From contig JAVZVD010000002.1 of the NCBI GenBank assembly GCA_038878695.1, positions 198,734 through 259,945 of the forward strand: a stretch of 61,212 bases of DNA, written 5' to 3'. Numbering within the stretch: position 1 is the stretch's first letter; each line of letters opens with the position of its first letter. Made by a program: the position numbers and the translations under genes. A model generated the notes under the pieces. The model saw nothing but the letters and a program-made list of their open reading frames with translations, was not told where the DNA came from and did not search any database. The DNA comes from Fervidicoccaceae archaeon (lineage in GTDB: Archaea; Thermoproteota; Thermoprotei_A; Sulfolobales; Fervidicoccaceae). Shown one piece after another: positions 25,634 to 33,966 of this stretch.

Positions 25634-27241
25634 ATGAGGTTGACCGAGGAGGTCTTCGTCAGGAGAGCGTCGGGTCTCGTGAGAGAGCTCTCGTGGCTCG
25701 ACGTGGCTCTCTGGGTTCTCGCCACGCCGGCGGCTTCCGGCATAACCTATTACTCGGTCAAGATATTGGGGGACCCCTCGTGCTATGGAGGCAGCATCGT
25801 GTTGTCCTTCGCCCTCGCCGGCCTGATGTTCTTGCCCCTCGTGGTGGCCTTCGCTCTGATAGCTGCGTCCTTCCCCAGGTCCAGCAGCCTCTACGTCTTC
25901 GTCTCCAGGGCGATCCACCCCGTCCTCGGCTTCTTGCCCTTCTGGTACTTCGTGATCGGCGGAGGAGCGGCGATGGCATCCGGCTTCCTCGCGTTCATTG
26001 GGATCAAGGTGTTGAGCGGCCCCCTGACCGTGGCGGCCGCAGCGACCGGGAGCCCCTCGATGCTCAGGCTGGCCGAGAGCCTCGTTGAGCCGAGAAATCA
26101 GCTAGTCGTCGCGATAATCGTCGTGCTCGTCGTGTGGGCTCTCAACTACTTGGGGATGAGAGTGATCAAGTGGACCATGAGAGTTCTCGTGGTTCTGCCC
26201 CTCGCGGCCACCCTGACGGCCATGCTGGTCCTGGCCGCCGCCGAGCCCGGGGCCGGTCAGAGGAGCTTCGACGCCGTGTTCGGCTCCGGCGCCGCGAGCT
26301 CCGTGCTCTCGACCGCCGTGGAGGGCCGAGGAGGCGTGGAGCCCCTCTCTCCCGTCGGCCTCCTCGCCGGGAGCTACGGAATGTTGCTGTGGACGCTGTG
26401 GGCCTTCACGGGGGTCGAGATCGTGACGTTCGTCGGGAGCGAGGTCAAGGACCCCTCGCGCAGCTACTTCCGAGGCTATTTGACCGGATTCGTCATCGTG
26501 ACGCTGGTTTACTTGACGCTGCCCTACTTGGCTCAGAGAGCCTTCGGCTACGACTTCCTCGCCTCTTACGCGTACCTGAAGTCGGAGTACCCCGACGTGC
26601 TGGAGAGAATCCTCGGGGTCCCTCCGCCGGATCCCTCGATACCGTTCTACGCGTCGATGCTCCTCGGGAGCCCCGCTGTTGCAGTAACGCTCGGCGCGTG
26701 CTTCGTCTTGTGGTACCTCAACACGATAATACCGATATGGGTCGGAGGAGTCAGGGGCTTCTTCTCGATGGCCTTCGACAGGATGCTGCCGGAGCGCCTG
26801 GCCTCCGTCTCCCCCAGGTGGGCTGCCCCCACGTGGGCCAACCACGTGATAGCGATCATGGCTCTGTTCGGCGCGCTCATGACCTACATGGAGAACATGG
26901 GCTACGGAGCGGCCGCCGCTCTCATATCGTTCATGGACTTCAGCGTGTTATTCTTCGTCTGGCCCGTCGGCCTGGCCCTCATGCTTATGCCACACTGGAG
27001 GCCCGACCTCTTCGATAAAGTGGTGTTGCCATCGAGGAGGCTCTGCACCGTCGTCGGCGCTCTCGTCTTCGCTCTGGGCTGGTTCTTCATGATATTGACG
27101 GCCTACAGCGACCCCGCGATAGTACTCGTGAACGTCGTCGTCGGCACGGCCGGCCTCCTTATCTTCGCCTACATGTCGCAGAAGAACAGAGAGAGGGGAA
27201 TAGAGCCCAGCAGGGTCTTTGCTCAGATACCGCCGGCTTAG
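25634..27241 (+). CDS. APC-family amino acid permease
   Basis: 535 residues with about twelve to fourteen membrane helices. Features are the unwound first-helix region ALWVLATPAASGI, the segment LWTLWAFTGVEIVTFVGSEVKDPSR (the APC helix 6 motif with E-V-K-x-P), and VRGFFSMAFDRMLPERLASV in the cytoplasmic loop, which is typical of the APC family. A long extracytoplasmic segment lies between helices 7 and 8. Substrate not predictable. Preceded by a repeat-containing promoter. Confidence 0.9.
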   Translation: MRLTEEVFVRRASGLVRELSWLDVALWVLATPAASGITYYSVKILGDPSCYGGSIVLSFALAGLMFLPLVVAFALIAASFPRSSSLYVFVSRAIHPVLGFLPFWYFVIGGGAAMASGFLAFIGIKVLSGPLTVAAAATGSPSMLRLAESLVEPRNQLVVAIIVVLVVWALNYLGMRVIKWTMRVLVVLPLAATLTAMLVLAAAEPGAGQRSFDAVFGSGAASSVLSTAVEGRGGVEPLSPVGLLAGSYGMLLWTLWAFTGVEIVTFVGSEVKDPSRSYFRGYLTGFVIVTLVYLTLPYLAQRAFGYDFLASYAYLKSEYPDVLERILGVPPPDPSIPFYASMLLGSPAVAVTLGACFVLWYLNTIIPIWVGGVRGFFSMAFDRMLPERLASVSPRWAAPTWANHVIAIMALFGALMTYMENMGYGAAAALISFMDFSVLFFVWPVGLALMLMPHWRPDLFDKVVLPSRRLCTVVGALVFALGWFFMILTAYSDPAIVLVNVVVGTAGLLIFAYMSQKNRERGIEPSRVFAQIPPA

Positions 27242-27254
27242 GAGAGGGTGGAAG

Positions 27255-28196
27255 GTGAGAGTCTTTTTCGCCACGGACGTTCACGGCTCCTCGCTCGTTT
27301 GGAGGAAGTGGCTCAGATCCGCCGAGGTCTACGGGGCCGACGTCCTGGTGATGGCGGGCGATCTCACGGGCAAGGTCCTCGTGCCAATAGTGAAGAGGGG
27401 AGACGAGTATCATGCGAGGTACTTCGGGAGAAAGTGGAGGCTGCGAGGAGAGGCCGAGGTCTCGGCATTCGAGGAGAGGCTCGAGGGGGCGGGAGCCTAC
27501 TACGTGAGAGTAACGGACAGCGAGCTCGAGGAGCTGAGGAGCAAGCCCGAGCTCGTCGAGAAGTTGATGCACGAGAAGATCGTCGAGAGGCTCAGGCTCT
27601 GGCTAGAACAGGCCGTCGAGAAGGCGAGGGCCGAGGTGAGGGTCGTAGTCATGCCCGGCAACGACGACGACTTCTTCGTAGACGAGGTCCTGAGAGAGTT
27701 CGAGGACCGCGTGACCACGACTCCGCTGGGCGGCGTCGAGGAGCTCGGAGGGCACGAGATCCTATCGTCTCCCTACGTCAATCCGACGCCTTGGAGAACT
27801 CCGAGAGAGATGGCGGAGGAGGAGCTCGAGAAGCACCTGAGGGCTCTCGCCTCGGAGCTCGACAGGCCCGAGAGGGCCGTCTTCAATCTCCACTGCCCGC
27901 CCCACGGGACTAACCTCGACATAGCTCCCAAGCTGGACAGAAGCCTGAGGCCCGTGGTGATCGGAGGTGTGGTCCTCACAGAGCACGTAGGCAGTGTTGC
28001 CGTGAGGCGCGTGTTGGAAGACGTGCGTCCTCTGGTCGGCCTCCACGGCCACATTCACGAGTCCAGCGGCGTTGACAGAGTGGGCGGAACGGTCGTCCTG
28101 AACCCGGGCAGCGAGTACAGCGAGGGGATCCTCAGGGGATACGTCGTGGAGCTGAGAGGGGGAGAACTGGGAGGATATTGGAGGGTAGAGGGCTGA
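27255..28196 (+). CDS. Calcineurin-like metallophosphoesterase
   Basis: 313 residues. Metal motifs in order: FATDVHGS, VMAGDLTGK, VVMPGNDDD (where most relatives have GNHD/E), NLHCPPHGT and GLHGHIHES. All five blocks of a dinuclear phosphoesterase are present. The GTG at 27255 is chosen because the preceding in-frame part overlaps the permease and the GTG directly precedes the first beta strand. Starts a group with a nucleotidyltransferase-like gene one base downstream and trmO. Substrate unknown. Confidence 0.88.
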   Translation: MRVFFATDVHGSSLVWRKWLRSAEVYGADVLVMAGDLTGKVLVPIVKRGDEYHARYFGRKWRLRGEAEVSAFEERLEGAGAYYVRVTDSELEELRSKPELVEKLMHEKIVERLRLWLEQAVEKARAEVRVVVMPGNDDDFFVDEVLREFEDRVTTTPLGGVEELGGHEILSSPYVNPTPWRTPREMAEEELEKHLRALASELDRPERAVFNLHCPPHGTNLDIAPKLDRSLRPVVIGGVVLTEHVGSVAVRRVLEDVRPLVGLHGHIHESSGVDRVGGTVVLNPGSEYSEGILRGYVVELRGGELGGYWRVEG

Positions 28197-28197
28197 G

Positions 28198-29004
28198 ATG
28201 AGGCCCCCTCTCGACGTCGACGAGTTCGCGGCCAAGGCCGTCGAGATGATCGAGGAGGCTCGGAGGAGGGGGGTCGTGCTGAGGATTCTGGGGGCTTGCG
28301 CCGTGTACCTGCACTCGCTCCACGAGCCCGACGCCGTTGAGCTGGCGAGGTCCCTCGGCAGGTTCGAGGCTCACAACGGAACGTTCAAGGATGTGGACCT
28401 CGCGGCCTACGGCAAGCAGAGGAAGCAAGTGGTGGAGCTCCTCGAGAGAGGACTGGGGCTCGAGTCGAACCCCCTCTTCAAGATGATGTACGGGCACAAG
28501 AGGCTCATCTACGTCCATCCGACGCTGGGCTTCGAGGTGGACGTGTTCTTTGACAAGCTCGAGTTCAATCACGACGTGCCCTTCGGCGAGGGGCCGGGGA
28601 GAGGGAGGCTCGAGCTGGACTACCCAACGCTGCCTCTGGCGGACCTGCTCCTCAGCAAGCTCCAGATAGTGAGGTCCACGAGAGGAGACCTCCTGGACGT
28701 CGCAGCGATCCTACGCGCTCACGAGCTGTGCGAGGGGGAGGACAGAGAGTGCGTAGACTCGAGATACGTTGTCTCGATCTTATCGGACGACTGGGGCTTC
28801 TGGTACGATGCGGTGACCAACCTCAAGAGGGCAAGGGAGCTCCTCGAGTCCCGGGGACTCGAAGAGGCCAGAGCAGCTATCTCGAGAATCGACGAACTGC
28901 TCGACGTTCTCGAGAGAGCTCCAAAGACCAAGAGGTGGATCGCGAGGAGCAAGGTCGGCACGTCGAGGCCCTGGTTCCGAGAGGTCGAGGAGCTCGAGCG
29001 CTGA
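28198..29004 (+). CDS. Nucleotidyltransferase-like protein
   Basis: 268 residues. ILGACAVYLHS followed by FKDVDLAAYGKQRKQVVELLE resembles the Gly-x/DxD core of the polymerase-beta-like nucleotidyltransferase fold (here D-V-D), and EVDVFFDKL supplies a third acidic strand. A helical C-terminal part begins near YPTLPLADLLLSKLQIV. The order recalls AbiEii/MNT-like or predicted archaeal nucleotidyltransferases. ATG one base after the phosphoesterase stop, so both are probably made together. Substrate and role unknown. Confidence 0.75.
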   Translation: MRPPLDVDEFAAKAVEMIEEARRRGVVLRILGACAVYLHSLHEPDAVELARSLGRFEAHNGTFKDVDLAAYGKQRKQVVELLERGLGLESNPLFKMMYGHKRLIYVHPTLGFEVDVFFDKLEFNHDVPFGEGPGRGRLELDYPTLPLADLLLSKLQIVRSTRGDLLDVAAILRAHELCEGEDRECVDSRYVVSILSDDWGFWYDAVTNLKRARELLESRGLEEARAAISRIDELLDVLERAPKTKRWIARSKVGTSRPWFREVEELER

Positions 29005-29030
29005 GGGTCTCCCCCTCGGAGCTGAGGAGC

Positions 29031-29546
29031 TTGAGCCCCCAGCGGCTCTCCTTCGAGGTGAAGCCTATAGGTTACGTGAGAGTTCCGCGCTGCGACGAGG
29101 AGGTGAAGTCCTCGCCGAGAGGGGTGGAGGGCGAGATCGAGGTCCTCGAGGAATACGCCGAGGGCCTCAAAGGGATCGAGGGGTTCTCGCACCTGATCGT
29201 GTTGGCCTATCTACACAAAGTAACGGAGGAGCAGAGGAGGACTCTGCTCGTCAGACCGATGAGGCTCGCCAGATTGGGCGTCCCTCTCGAGAGCCTCCCC
29301 CTCGTTGGGGTGTTCTGCACCGACTCGCCCCACAGGCCCAACCCGCTGGCTCTGACCATAGTTGAGTTGAAGAGAGTTGAGGGCAGGAGGCTCATCGTAT
29401 CGGGACTGGACCTATTCGACGGGACTCCCGTCCTCGACATCAAGCCCTACACGCCGGCGAGGAGGATCGAGGAGCCGAGAACTCCGGCCTGGTACGAGGA
29501 GCTGGCTGAGAAGCTGAGAAAGCTGGGGACCTCGGGAGAGCTCTAG
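29031..29546 (+). CDS. TrmO/TsaA-family tRNA methyltransferase
   Basis: 171 residues. VKPIGYVRVPR, EVLEEYAEGLKGIEGFSHLI, TDSPHRPNPLALTIVEL and LDLFDGTPVLDIKPY are hallmarks of the YaeB/TrmO beta-barrel family that N6-methylates threonylcarbamoyladenosine-37 of tRNA using SAM. The TTG at 29031 is preceded by GAGGAG and gives the usual length. A longer upstream frame overlaps the nucleotidyltransferase gene and is rejected. Confidence 0.88.
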   Translation: MSPQRLSFEVKPIGYVRVPRCDEEVKSSPRGVEGEIEVLEEYAEGLKGIEGFSHLIVLAYLHKVTEEQRRTLLVRPMRLARLGVPLESLPLVGVFCTDSPHRPNPLALTIVELKRVEGRRLIVSGLDLFDGTPVLDIKPYTPARRIEEPRTPAWYEELAEKLRKLGTSGEL

Positions 29547-29569
29547 CTCTCGCCGAGGCCCTGGAAACG

Positions 29570-29580
29570 AATTAATATTT
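29570..29580 (+). promoter_or_regulatory. TATA box of tatA
   Basis: AATTAATATTT about 45 bases before the ATG of tatA; TSS expected near 29605. This supports ATG 29626 over a GTG at 29593 that would lie before the transcript start. Confidence 0.5.
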
Positions 29581-29625
29581 GCGCGACGACTCGTGAGCGC
29601 GGAGAGAGCGCTCGGTGATCATCTC

Positions 29626-29901
29626 ATGCCATTTAGCCTCGGCACGACCGAGCTGATCATCTTGGGTCTCATCGTCGTTCTGCTCCTCCTAGTACCTAGC
29701 AAGCTGCCTCAGCTAGCTAGGGGAATCGGCGAGGCGATAAGAGAGTTCAGACGAGCCTCCAAGGAGATGGAGGAGGTCGGGGAGGGGGTCAAGAGAGAGG
29801 CCTCGAAGGCGGTGAGCGATGTCAAGACATCCGAGGAGGAGCTTAGGAGAGTCGTGACTCAAATCCTCGAGGAAGAGAGGAAGAAACAAGCAGGCTCTTA
29901 A
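29626..29901 (+). CDS. tatA: TatA/Hcf106-type twin-arginine translocase subunit
   Basis: 91 residues: short polar N terminus (MPFSLGTTE), one membrane helix LIILGLIVVLLLLVPS, the amphipathic helix KLPQLARGIGEAIREFRRA and a charged coiled tail. This is TatA architecture for export of folded proteins. tatC is not in the window. A decayed Tat substrate lies at 20850-21508. The 3' end overlaps the convergent wtpC by 59 bases as the sequence stands. Confidence 0.9.
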   Translation: MPFSLGTTELIILGLIVVLLLLVPSKLPQLARGIGEAIREFRRASKEMEEVGEGVKREASKAVSDVKTSEEELRRVVTQILEEERKKQAGS

Positions 29902-30559
29902 TGCCGAGACGCGTCAGCTCGTCCGCCCTCCGACTATCCTGCCCCCCCCTGAGCAAGACGACCCTATCGGCTAGCTTCTCGACCTCGCTCGAGTCGTGAC
30001 TGACGTAGATCGTCGGGACTCTGCTCCTCTCGACCCAAGCCCTGAGGACGCTCTCGGTCTCGGACGCGACCCTCTCTCGGGACTCCGCGTCGATCGACGA
30101 GAGGGGCTCGTCGAGGAGCAGGGCTCTCTCGGCTCTGACCAGAGCTCGAGCCAGAGCCACCCTCTGCCTCTGCCCTCCGCTCAGCTCCCCAGCTTTCCTG
30201 CTCAGGAGCCCATCGAGGCCGAGGAGAGAGCACGCCTCGCGAGCTCTGGCCAGGTCCTCGCGCCTCCTCAGCTTGAGCGCCACGTTCTCCCACACCGTCA
30301 TGTGGGGGAAGAGCAGGAGGTCCTGGGGAACGTAGCCCACTCCCCTGGCCTCGGGCGGGAGCCTCGTGACGTCCAGGCCCCCGAGGAGGATCCTCCCTCT
30401 CTCGGGCTTGATGAAGCCTGCCAGCGTCTCTAGGAGAGTGGTCTTGCCCGCCCCATTGGGGCCCATGACCGCGAGGATCTCGCCTCGCTCTACCCTCAGC
30501 TCCTCGATCTCCAGCGTGAAGGCGCCTCTTCTCACCGCTATTCCAAGGACCTCGATCAT
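29843..30559 (-). CDS. wtpC: Tungstate/molybdate ABC transporter ATPase, with an aberrant C terminus
   Basis: 238 residues: Walker A GPNGAGKTT, Q-loop VGYVPQDLLLFPHMTVWENV, signature LSGGQRQR, Walker B ALLLDEPLSSID, His switch IYVSHDSSE. Overlaps wtpB by four bases. After VVLLRGG the reading becomes QDSRRADELTRLG and runs 59 bases into tatA. The codons there contain an eight-base G-run (C8 at 29942-29949). With one G fewer it would read RGGRIVGGRTS and stop at 29914, the usual ending and 12 bases clear of tatA. A one-base indel is likely. No regulatory TOBE domain is present. Confidence 0.9.
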   Translation of the reverse strand: MIEVLGIAVRRGAFTLEIEELRVERGEILAVMGPNGAGKTTLLETLAGFIKPERGRILLGGLDVTRLPPEARGVGYVPQDLLLFPHMTVWENVALKLRRREDLARAREACSLLGLDGLLSRKAGELSGGQRQRVALARALVRAERALLLDEPLSSIDAESRERVASETESVLRAWVERSRVPTIYVSHDSSEVEKLADRVVLLRGGQDSRRADELTRLGIKSLLVSSSLPRGFESRLS

Positions 30560-31332
30560 TCGACGGACCTCCCCGCGATCCTCAGCGTCGCCAGCGCGAG
30601 CGCTCCCAGAGCGGCCAGGACTAGAGCCGAGGCGGCGGCGTGAGCCAAATCTCCTCGAGCTATGGCCAGGTAGAGCGAGATGGGCAGAGTCTCGGTCTTG
30701 TGTGGAGTGGCCCCGGCCACCATGAGCGTCGCCCCAAACTCGCCGGCGGCTCTGACCCAGGCCAGCGAGCTCGCCCCCAAGATCCCTCTCCACCTCATCG
30801 GGATCGCCACCTTGACCAAAGCCTCGAACTCCGAGAGCCCGAGGCTCCTGGCCATTAGGATGTGCCTATCATCCACCGCGTCGAATACGTCCTTGAGGTA
30901 GGACACCATCACTGGGAGCACCACGGCCATCTGAGCTAACACTATGCCGGGCACCTCGAATGTCAAGCCGACGAGCGAGTCGAGAGCCGCTCCGACGCTC
31001 GTGCGCTTGAGGAAGAGCAGGAGAGAGAGGCCGAGCGCTATGGGCGGCATGACGGCCGGCAGCTTACTCAACTCCAATAGGACTCCTCGACCGGGGAAGT
31101 TCTTCTTGGAGAGAGCGTAGGCCGTCGGGAGCGCGATGAGCAGCGAGGCGGCGAGGGACGCCGTGGCGGTGGAGGCGCTGAGGACGAGCGCTCTCAGCGA
31201 CCTCGCCGAGGAGAGCTCCCTGAGTATATCGCTCGGACCCACGAGGAGAGGGGCCAGCAGCGCGGCCAGAGAGAGCGAGGACGCGAGGAGGAGAGCCGCG
31301 TAGCAAGCGATCGAGAAGAGCGGGAGCCTCAT
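30556..31332 (-). CDS. wtpB: Tungstate/molybdate ABC transporter permease
   Basis: 258 residues, about six membrane helices. The EAA loop is clear: ARSLGLSEFEALVKVAIPMRWRGI, followed by SSLAWVRAAGEFGATLMVAG, as in ModB/WtpB permeases. The ATG at 31332 overlaps the wtpA stop (ATGA), and the stop overlaps the wtpC start (ATGA), so the three genes are coupled. A longer frame reaching 31581 shadows wtpA and is rejected. Confidence 0.92.
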   Translation of the reverse strand: MRLPLFSIACYAALLLASSLSLAALLAPLLVGPSDILRELSSARSLRALVLSASTATASLAASLLIALPTAYALSKKNFPGRGVLLELSKLPAVMPPIALGLSLLLFLKRTSVGAALDSLVGLTFEVPGIVLAQMAVVLPVMVSYLKDVFDAVDDRHILMARSLGLSEFEALVKVAIPMRWRGILGASSLAWVRAAGEFGATLMVAGATPHKTETLPISLYLAIARGDLAHAAASALVLAALGALALATLRIAGRSVE

Positions 31333-32159
31333 GGGAGCTCCTCCGCCGTGGCGCCCGGCGCCAGCTTGAGAGCCTCCTCGAGGGTTGGTAGATACCCGTA
31401 CCTCCTCCAGACCTCGGCCATTTTCTCTGACGAGAGAAACTTGAGGAACTCCTCGGCGAGCTCTTTGTTTTTCGAGTAGGCGGTGACCGCCCCCGCTATG
31501 TAGCCTATCCTCGCCGCCTCGCCGGGCCTCAAGAGCACAAGTTCCGTCGCGTTGGGGTCCCAGAAGTGAAACACGTGCCATCCCAGGACCGCGTCCACAG
31601 CGCCCGTCGTGACGAGGGAAGCCAGGTGCTCACAGCTCGAGGCGTAGACCTTGATGTTCTTGGAGGCTTCGCTCCACAGCCCGATCCTCTCGAGTATCTC
31701 CTTCGCGTACAACCCCACGCAGACCGCCTCGGGGTCGGCGATCGCAATCGACACGCCCGGCCTCGCGAGATCCTCGATGCTCGTGATGTTCTTCGGATTC
31801 CCCTTGGCAACTATCAGAGCCGGAACGAGATAGGCCAAGACGACGGGCCTCCTCGAGGAGTCGAGCACGCCGAGTTGAGCGGCTCTCCATAAGAATTCCT
31901 GGGAGCCGGGCACGTAGAGGTCTCCGTCGCGGGCCACGAGGAGTTGAGAGAGCAGAGCCCCCGAGCCGCCGAGCCTGAGCTCTACCCGGACTCCTGTCTC
32001 TCGCTGGAAGACCTCGACCGCTTCTCGATAGACGGGCGCGGCGGCCGCCCCGGCATAGACCACGAGCCTCTCGCTTTTCTTCGAGAGAGCTCCTATGTAA
32101 ACAACGGAAATTACTACAATTACGAAGAAGAGAGCGACTGCTACCCTGCGAGAGCTCAA
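31329..32159 (-). CDS. wtpA: Tungstate/molybdate-binding lipoprotein-like periplasmic protein
   Basis: 276 residues: N-terminal membrane segment VAVALFFVIVVISVVYIGAL acting as signal or anchor, then a ModA-like binding fold starting LVVYAGAAAAPVYREA and including LRLGGSGALLSQL, IADPEAVCVGLYAKEIL and DAVLGWHVFHFWDP. With wtpB and wtpC it forms an oxyanion importer. Tungstate and molybdate cannot be told apart, and this subtype is closer to the ModA/Wtp group than to sulfate binders by context. TTG start, TATA-like element at 32201-32214. Confidence 0.9.
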   Translation of the reverse strand: MSSRRVAVALFFVIVVISVVYIGALSKKSERLVVYAGAAAAPVYREAVEVFQRETGVRVELRLGGSGALLSQLLVARDGDLYVPGSQEFLWRAAQLGVLDSSRRPVVLAYLVPALIVAKGNPKNITSIEDLARPGVSIAIADPEAVCVGLYAKEILERIGLWSEASKNIKVYASSCEHLASLVTTGAVDAVLGWHVFHFWDPNATELVLLRPGEAARIGYIAGAVTAYSKNKELAEEFLKFLSSEKMAEVWRRYGYLPTLEEALKLAPGATAEELP

Positions 32160-32200
32160 GGGAACTCCCCGCGGGAGAGAGCTTCAAGAATCGAGAAATA

Positions 32201-32308
32201 TGAGAATATATTTAGGCGCACGGAGGCTCCGCCTATAAGTCAAATAGTCAAATGAGGTAGATTATACTGAACTATACTGAGGTTTTCTCGTAAAACATAA
32301 ATATTTAC
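32201..32308. promoter_or_regulatory. Divergent wtpA/moaA control region with tandem repeats
   Basis: The 179-base gap holds a leftward TATA box for wtpA (32201-32214, CTAAATATATTCTC) and a rightward one for moaA (32296-32308, CATAAATATTTAC). Between them are two repeat pairs: AGTCAAAT at 32238-32245 and 32246-32253, and TATACTGA at 32263-32270 and 32273-32280, the latter spaced one helical turn apart. CGGAGGCTC also occurs twice, at 32221-32229 and 32312-32320. This is a likely regulator site for molybdenum/tungsten uptake and cofactor synthesis. Confidence 0.55.
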
Positions 32309-32338
32309 GCTCGGAGGCTCGAGCGGTGGCCAGCGCTA

Positions 32339-33260
32339 ATGTTGATCGATCGCTTCTCGCGTCCGCTGAGGGGGCTCAGGATTAGCGTCACTTACAGATG
32401 CAACTTCAGATGCTTCTTCTGTCACGCGGAGGGGCTCGAGAGAGGACCGGTCGAGGAGCTGAGGCCTCGCGAGGTCGAGCTCCTCGCGAGGGCCGCCTCA
32501 TCGCTCGGGGCCTCGGAGGCGAAGCTGACCGGCGGGGAGCCCCTGACGAGGGGAGACGCGGTGGATCTCGTCTCGGCCGCTAAGCGGGGCGGAATTAACG
32601 AGATCTCGATGACTACGAACGGTTCTCTTTTGAGCGACTTGGCCCGGGAGCTGGCCGAGGCGGGTCTGCGCAGAGTCAACATCAGCCTCCACTCGTTGAA
32701 CCCGAGACTTTTTCGGGGAGATCACGAGGGGAGGATCCCTTGAGGAGGTCCTGGAGGGAGCTAGAGCGGCCAAGAGAGCCGGAATGAAAGTCAAGCTGAA
32801 TTTCACCGTCATGAGGTCGAACGCCGGGGAGCTGAGGGAGCTGTTGGAGCTCGCGTCGAGGGAAGGCTTCGACGTGAGTTTGATAGAGCTCGTGCCGGTG
32901 GAACCCAACGGGCTCGAGTGGTGGAGGCGCGAACACGTGGGCCTCGGAGAAGTCGAAGCGGAGCTCTCGTCGTTGGCCTCTTACTTTTACAGGAGGGAGC
33001 TCCACAGAAGGCCTGTCTACGTCTTGCCGAGCGGCGCGAAAGTCGACGTGGTGAAAGGCTACGCCGACCTCGAGATGTGCTCCGCCTGTGTGAGGCTCAG
33101 AGTGTCGCCTGAGGGCGTGGCCAGGGCGTGTCTCTACGGGGGGCCCTCGCTTGACCTGAGGCCGTGGCTGAGAACTGGAGACCTCGAGGGCCTAATCGGG
33201 GCTCTGTCGTATTTCTGGCTCTCGAGGTCCCCGACGTATAGGGCGAGGCGAGGCGCTTGA
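32339..33260 (+). CDS. moaA: MoaA, GTP 3',8-cyclase, interrupted by a one-base frameshift
   Basis: The first step of molybdenum cofactor synthesis, a radical-SAM enzyme with two iron-sulfur clusters. The first frame (32339-32743) has the CxxxCxxC motif in YRCNFRCFFCHAEG, AKLTGGEPL and MTTNGSLL, and ends shortly after INISLHSLNPRLFR. The second frame resumes as EITRGGSLEEVLEGARAAKR and runs to 33260, including the second cluster CSAC with Cys fourteen residues on (ARACLYGG). Removing one G from the G4 at 32716-32719 would restore one continuous 306-residue protein. The rest of the operon (moaC, D, E) is intact, so error or recoding is as likely as loss. Confidence 0.9.
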
Positions 33261-33712
33261 GCGAGGCCCTCAAGATGATCGATGTATCGTCAAAGCCCGA
33301 GGTCGTTAGGGTCTCGGTGGCCGAGGGCGTGATCAGGCTGAGGAGAGAGACCGTCGAGAGGATAAGAGCCGGGGCTGTCGAAAAGGGCGACGTGCTCGCT
33401 GTGAGCAGCGTCGCGGCCGTGCTGGCCGTGAAGAGGACGCCGGAGCTCCTACCTCTGGCCCACAATATACCGATCGAGTGGGTCGGCGTCGAGCACGAGC
33501 TACTCGAGGAAGGGGTCAGAGTGAGGGTCTCGGTGAAGACCACCGCGAAGACAGGGGCCGAGATGGAGGCCCTCGTCGGCGTCTCGGCCGCTCTCCTGAC
33601 GATATGGGACATGGTGAAGAAGCACGAAAAGGACGAGCTAGGCCTGTATCCGGAGACGAGGATCGAGGGGGTCAGAGTCGTGGAGAAGAGGAAGGAAGGG
33701 GCTGGACCTTGA
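33257..33712 (+). CDS. moaC: MoaC, cyclic pyranopterin monophosphate synthase
   Basis: 151 residues. MIDVSSKPEVVRVSVAEG at the N terminus, LAVSSVAAVLAVKRTPELLPLAHNI (most homologues have LCH where this has LAH) and TTAKTGAEMEALVGVSAALLTIWDMVKK with the catalytic Lys and Asp. TTG in the moaA stop (TTGA). The C-terminal tail (ELGLYPETRIEGVRVVEK) matches the archaeal form. Acts after MoaA to make precursor Z. Confidence 0.94.
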   Translation: MSEALKMIDVSSKPEVVRVSVAEGVIRLRRETVERIRAGAVEKGDVLAVSSVAAVLAVKRTPELLPLAHNIPIEWVGVEHELLEEGVRVRVSVKTTAKTGAEMEALVGVSAALLTIWDMVKKHEKDELGLYPETRIEGVRVVEKRKEGAGP

Positions 33713-33963
33713 GAATCAGGGTGAGGCTCTTCTCGCTGTTCCGAGACGCGGCCGGGGGTATCGGCGAGCTCGAGGTAGAGCTCGAGGACGGCTCCAAGCT
33801 CTCGGAGCTAATCGAAGTCCTTTCGCGCGAGCTCCCGCGGCTCGCCGAGGCCCTCAGGGCTCATCCGTCGCTCGTCCTGATCAATGGCGAGGCCGCGAGA
33901 GGAGACCCCACGTTGAGGGAGGAAGACGAAGTGGCTCTCGCGCCGATCCCCTCGGGTGGATGA
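33709..33963 (+). CDS. moaD: MoaD, small subunit of molybdopterin synthase
   Basis: An 84-residue ubiquitin-like protein, from IRVRLFSLFRDAAGG to the C-terminal APIPSGG, whose terminal Gly-Gly is thiocarboxylated to carry sulfur. I start it at the TTG at 33709, overlapping the moaC stop (TTGA). The longer frame from 33478 lies inside moaC and is a shadow. moaE follows after three bases. Confidence 0.93.
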   Translation: MRIRVRLFSLFRDAAGGIGELEVELEDGSKLSELIEVLSRELPRLAEALRAHPSLVLINGEAARGDPTLREEDEVALAPIPSGG

Positions 33964-33966
33964 GGC

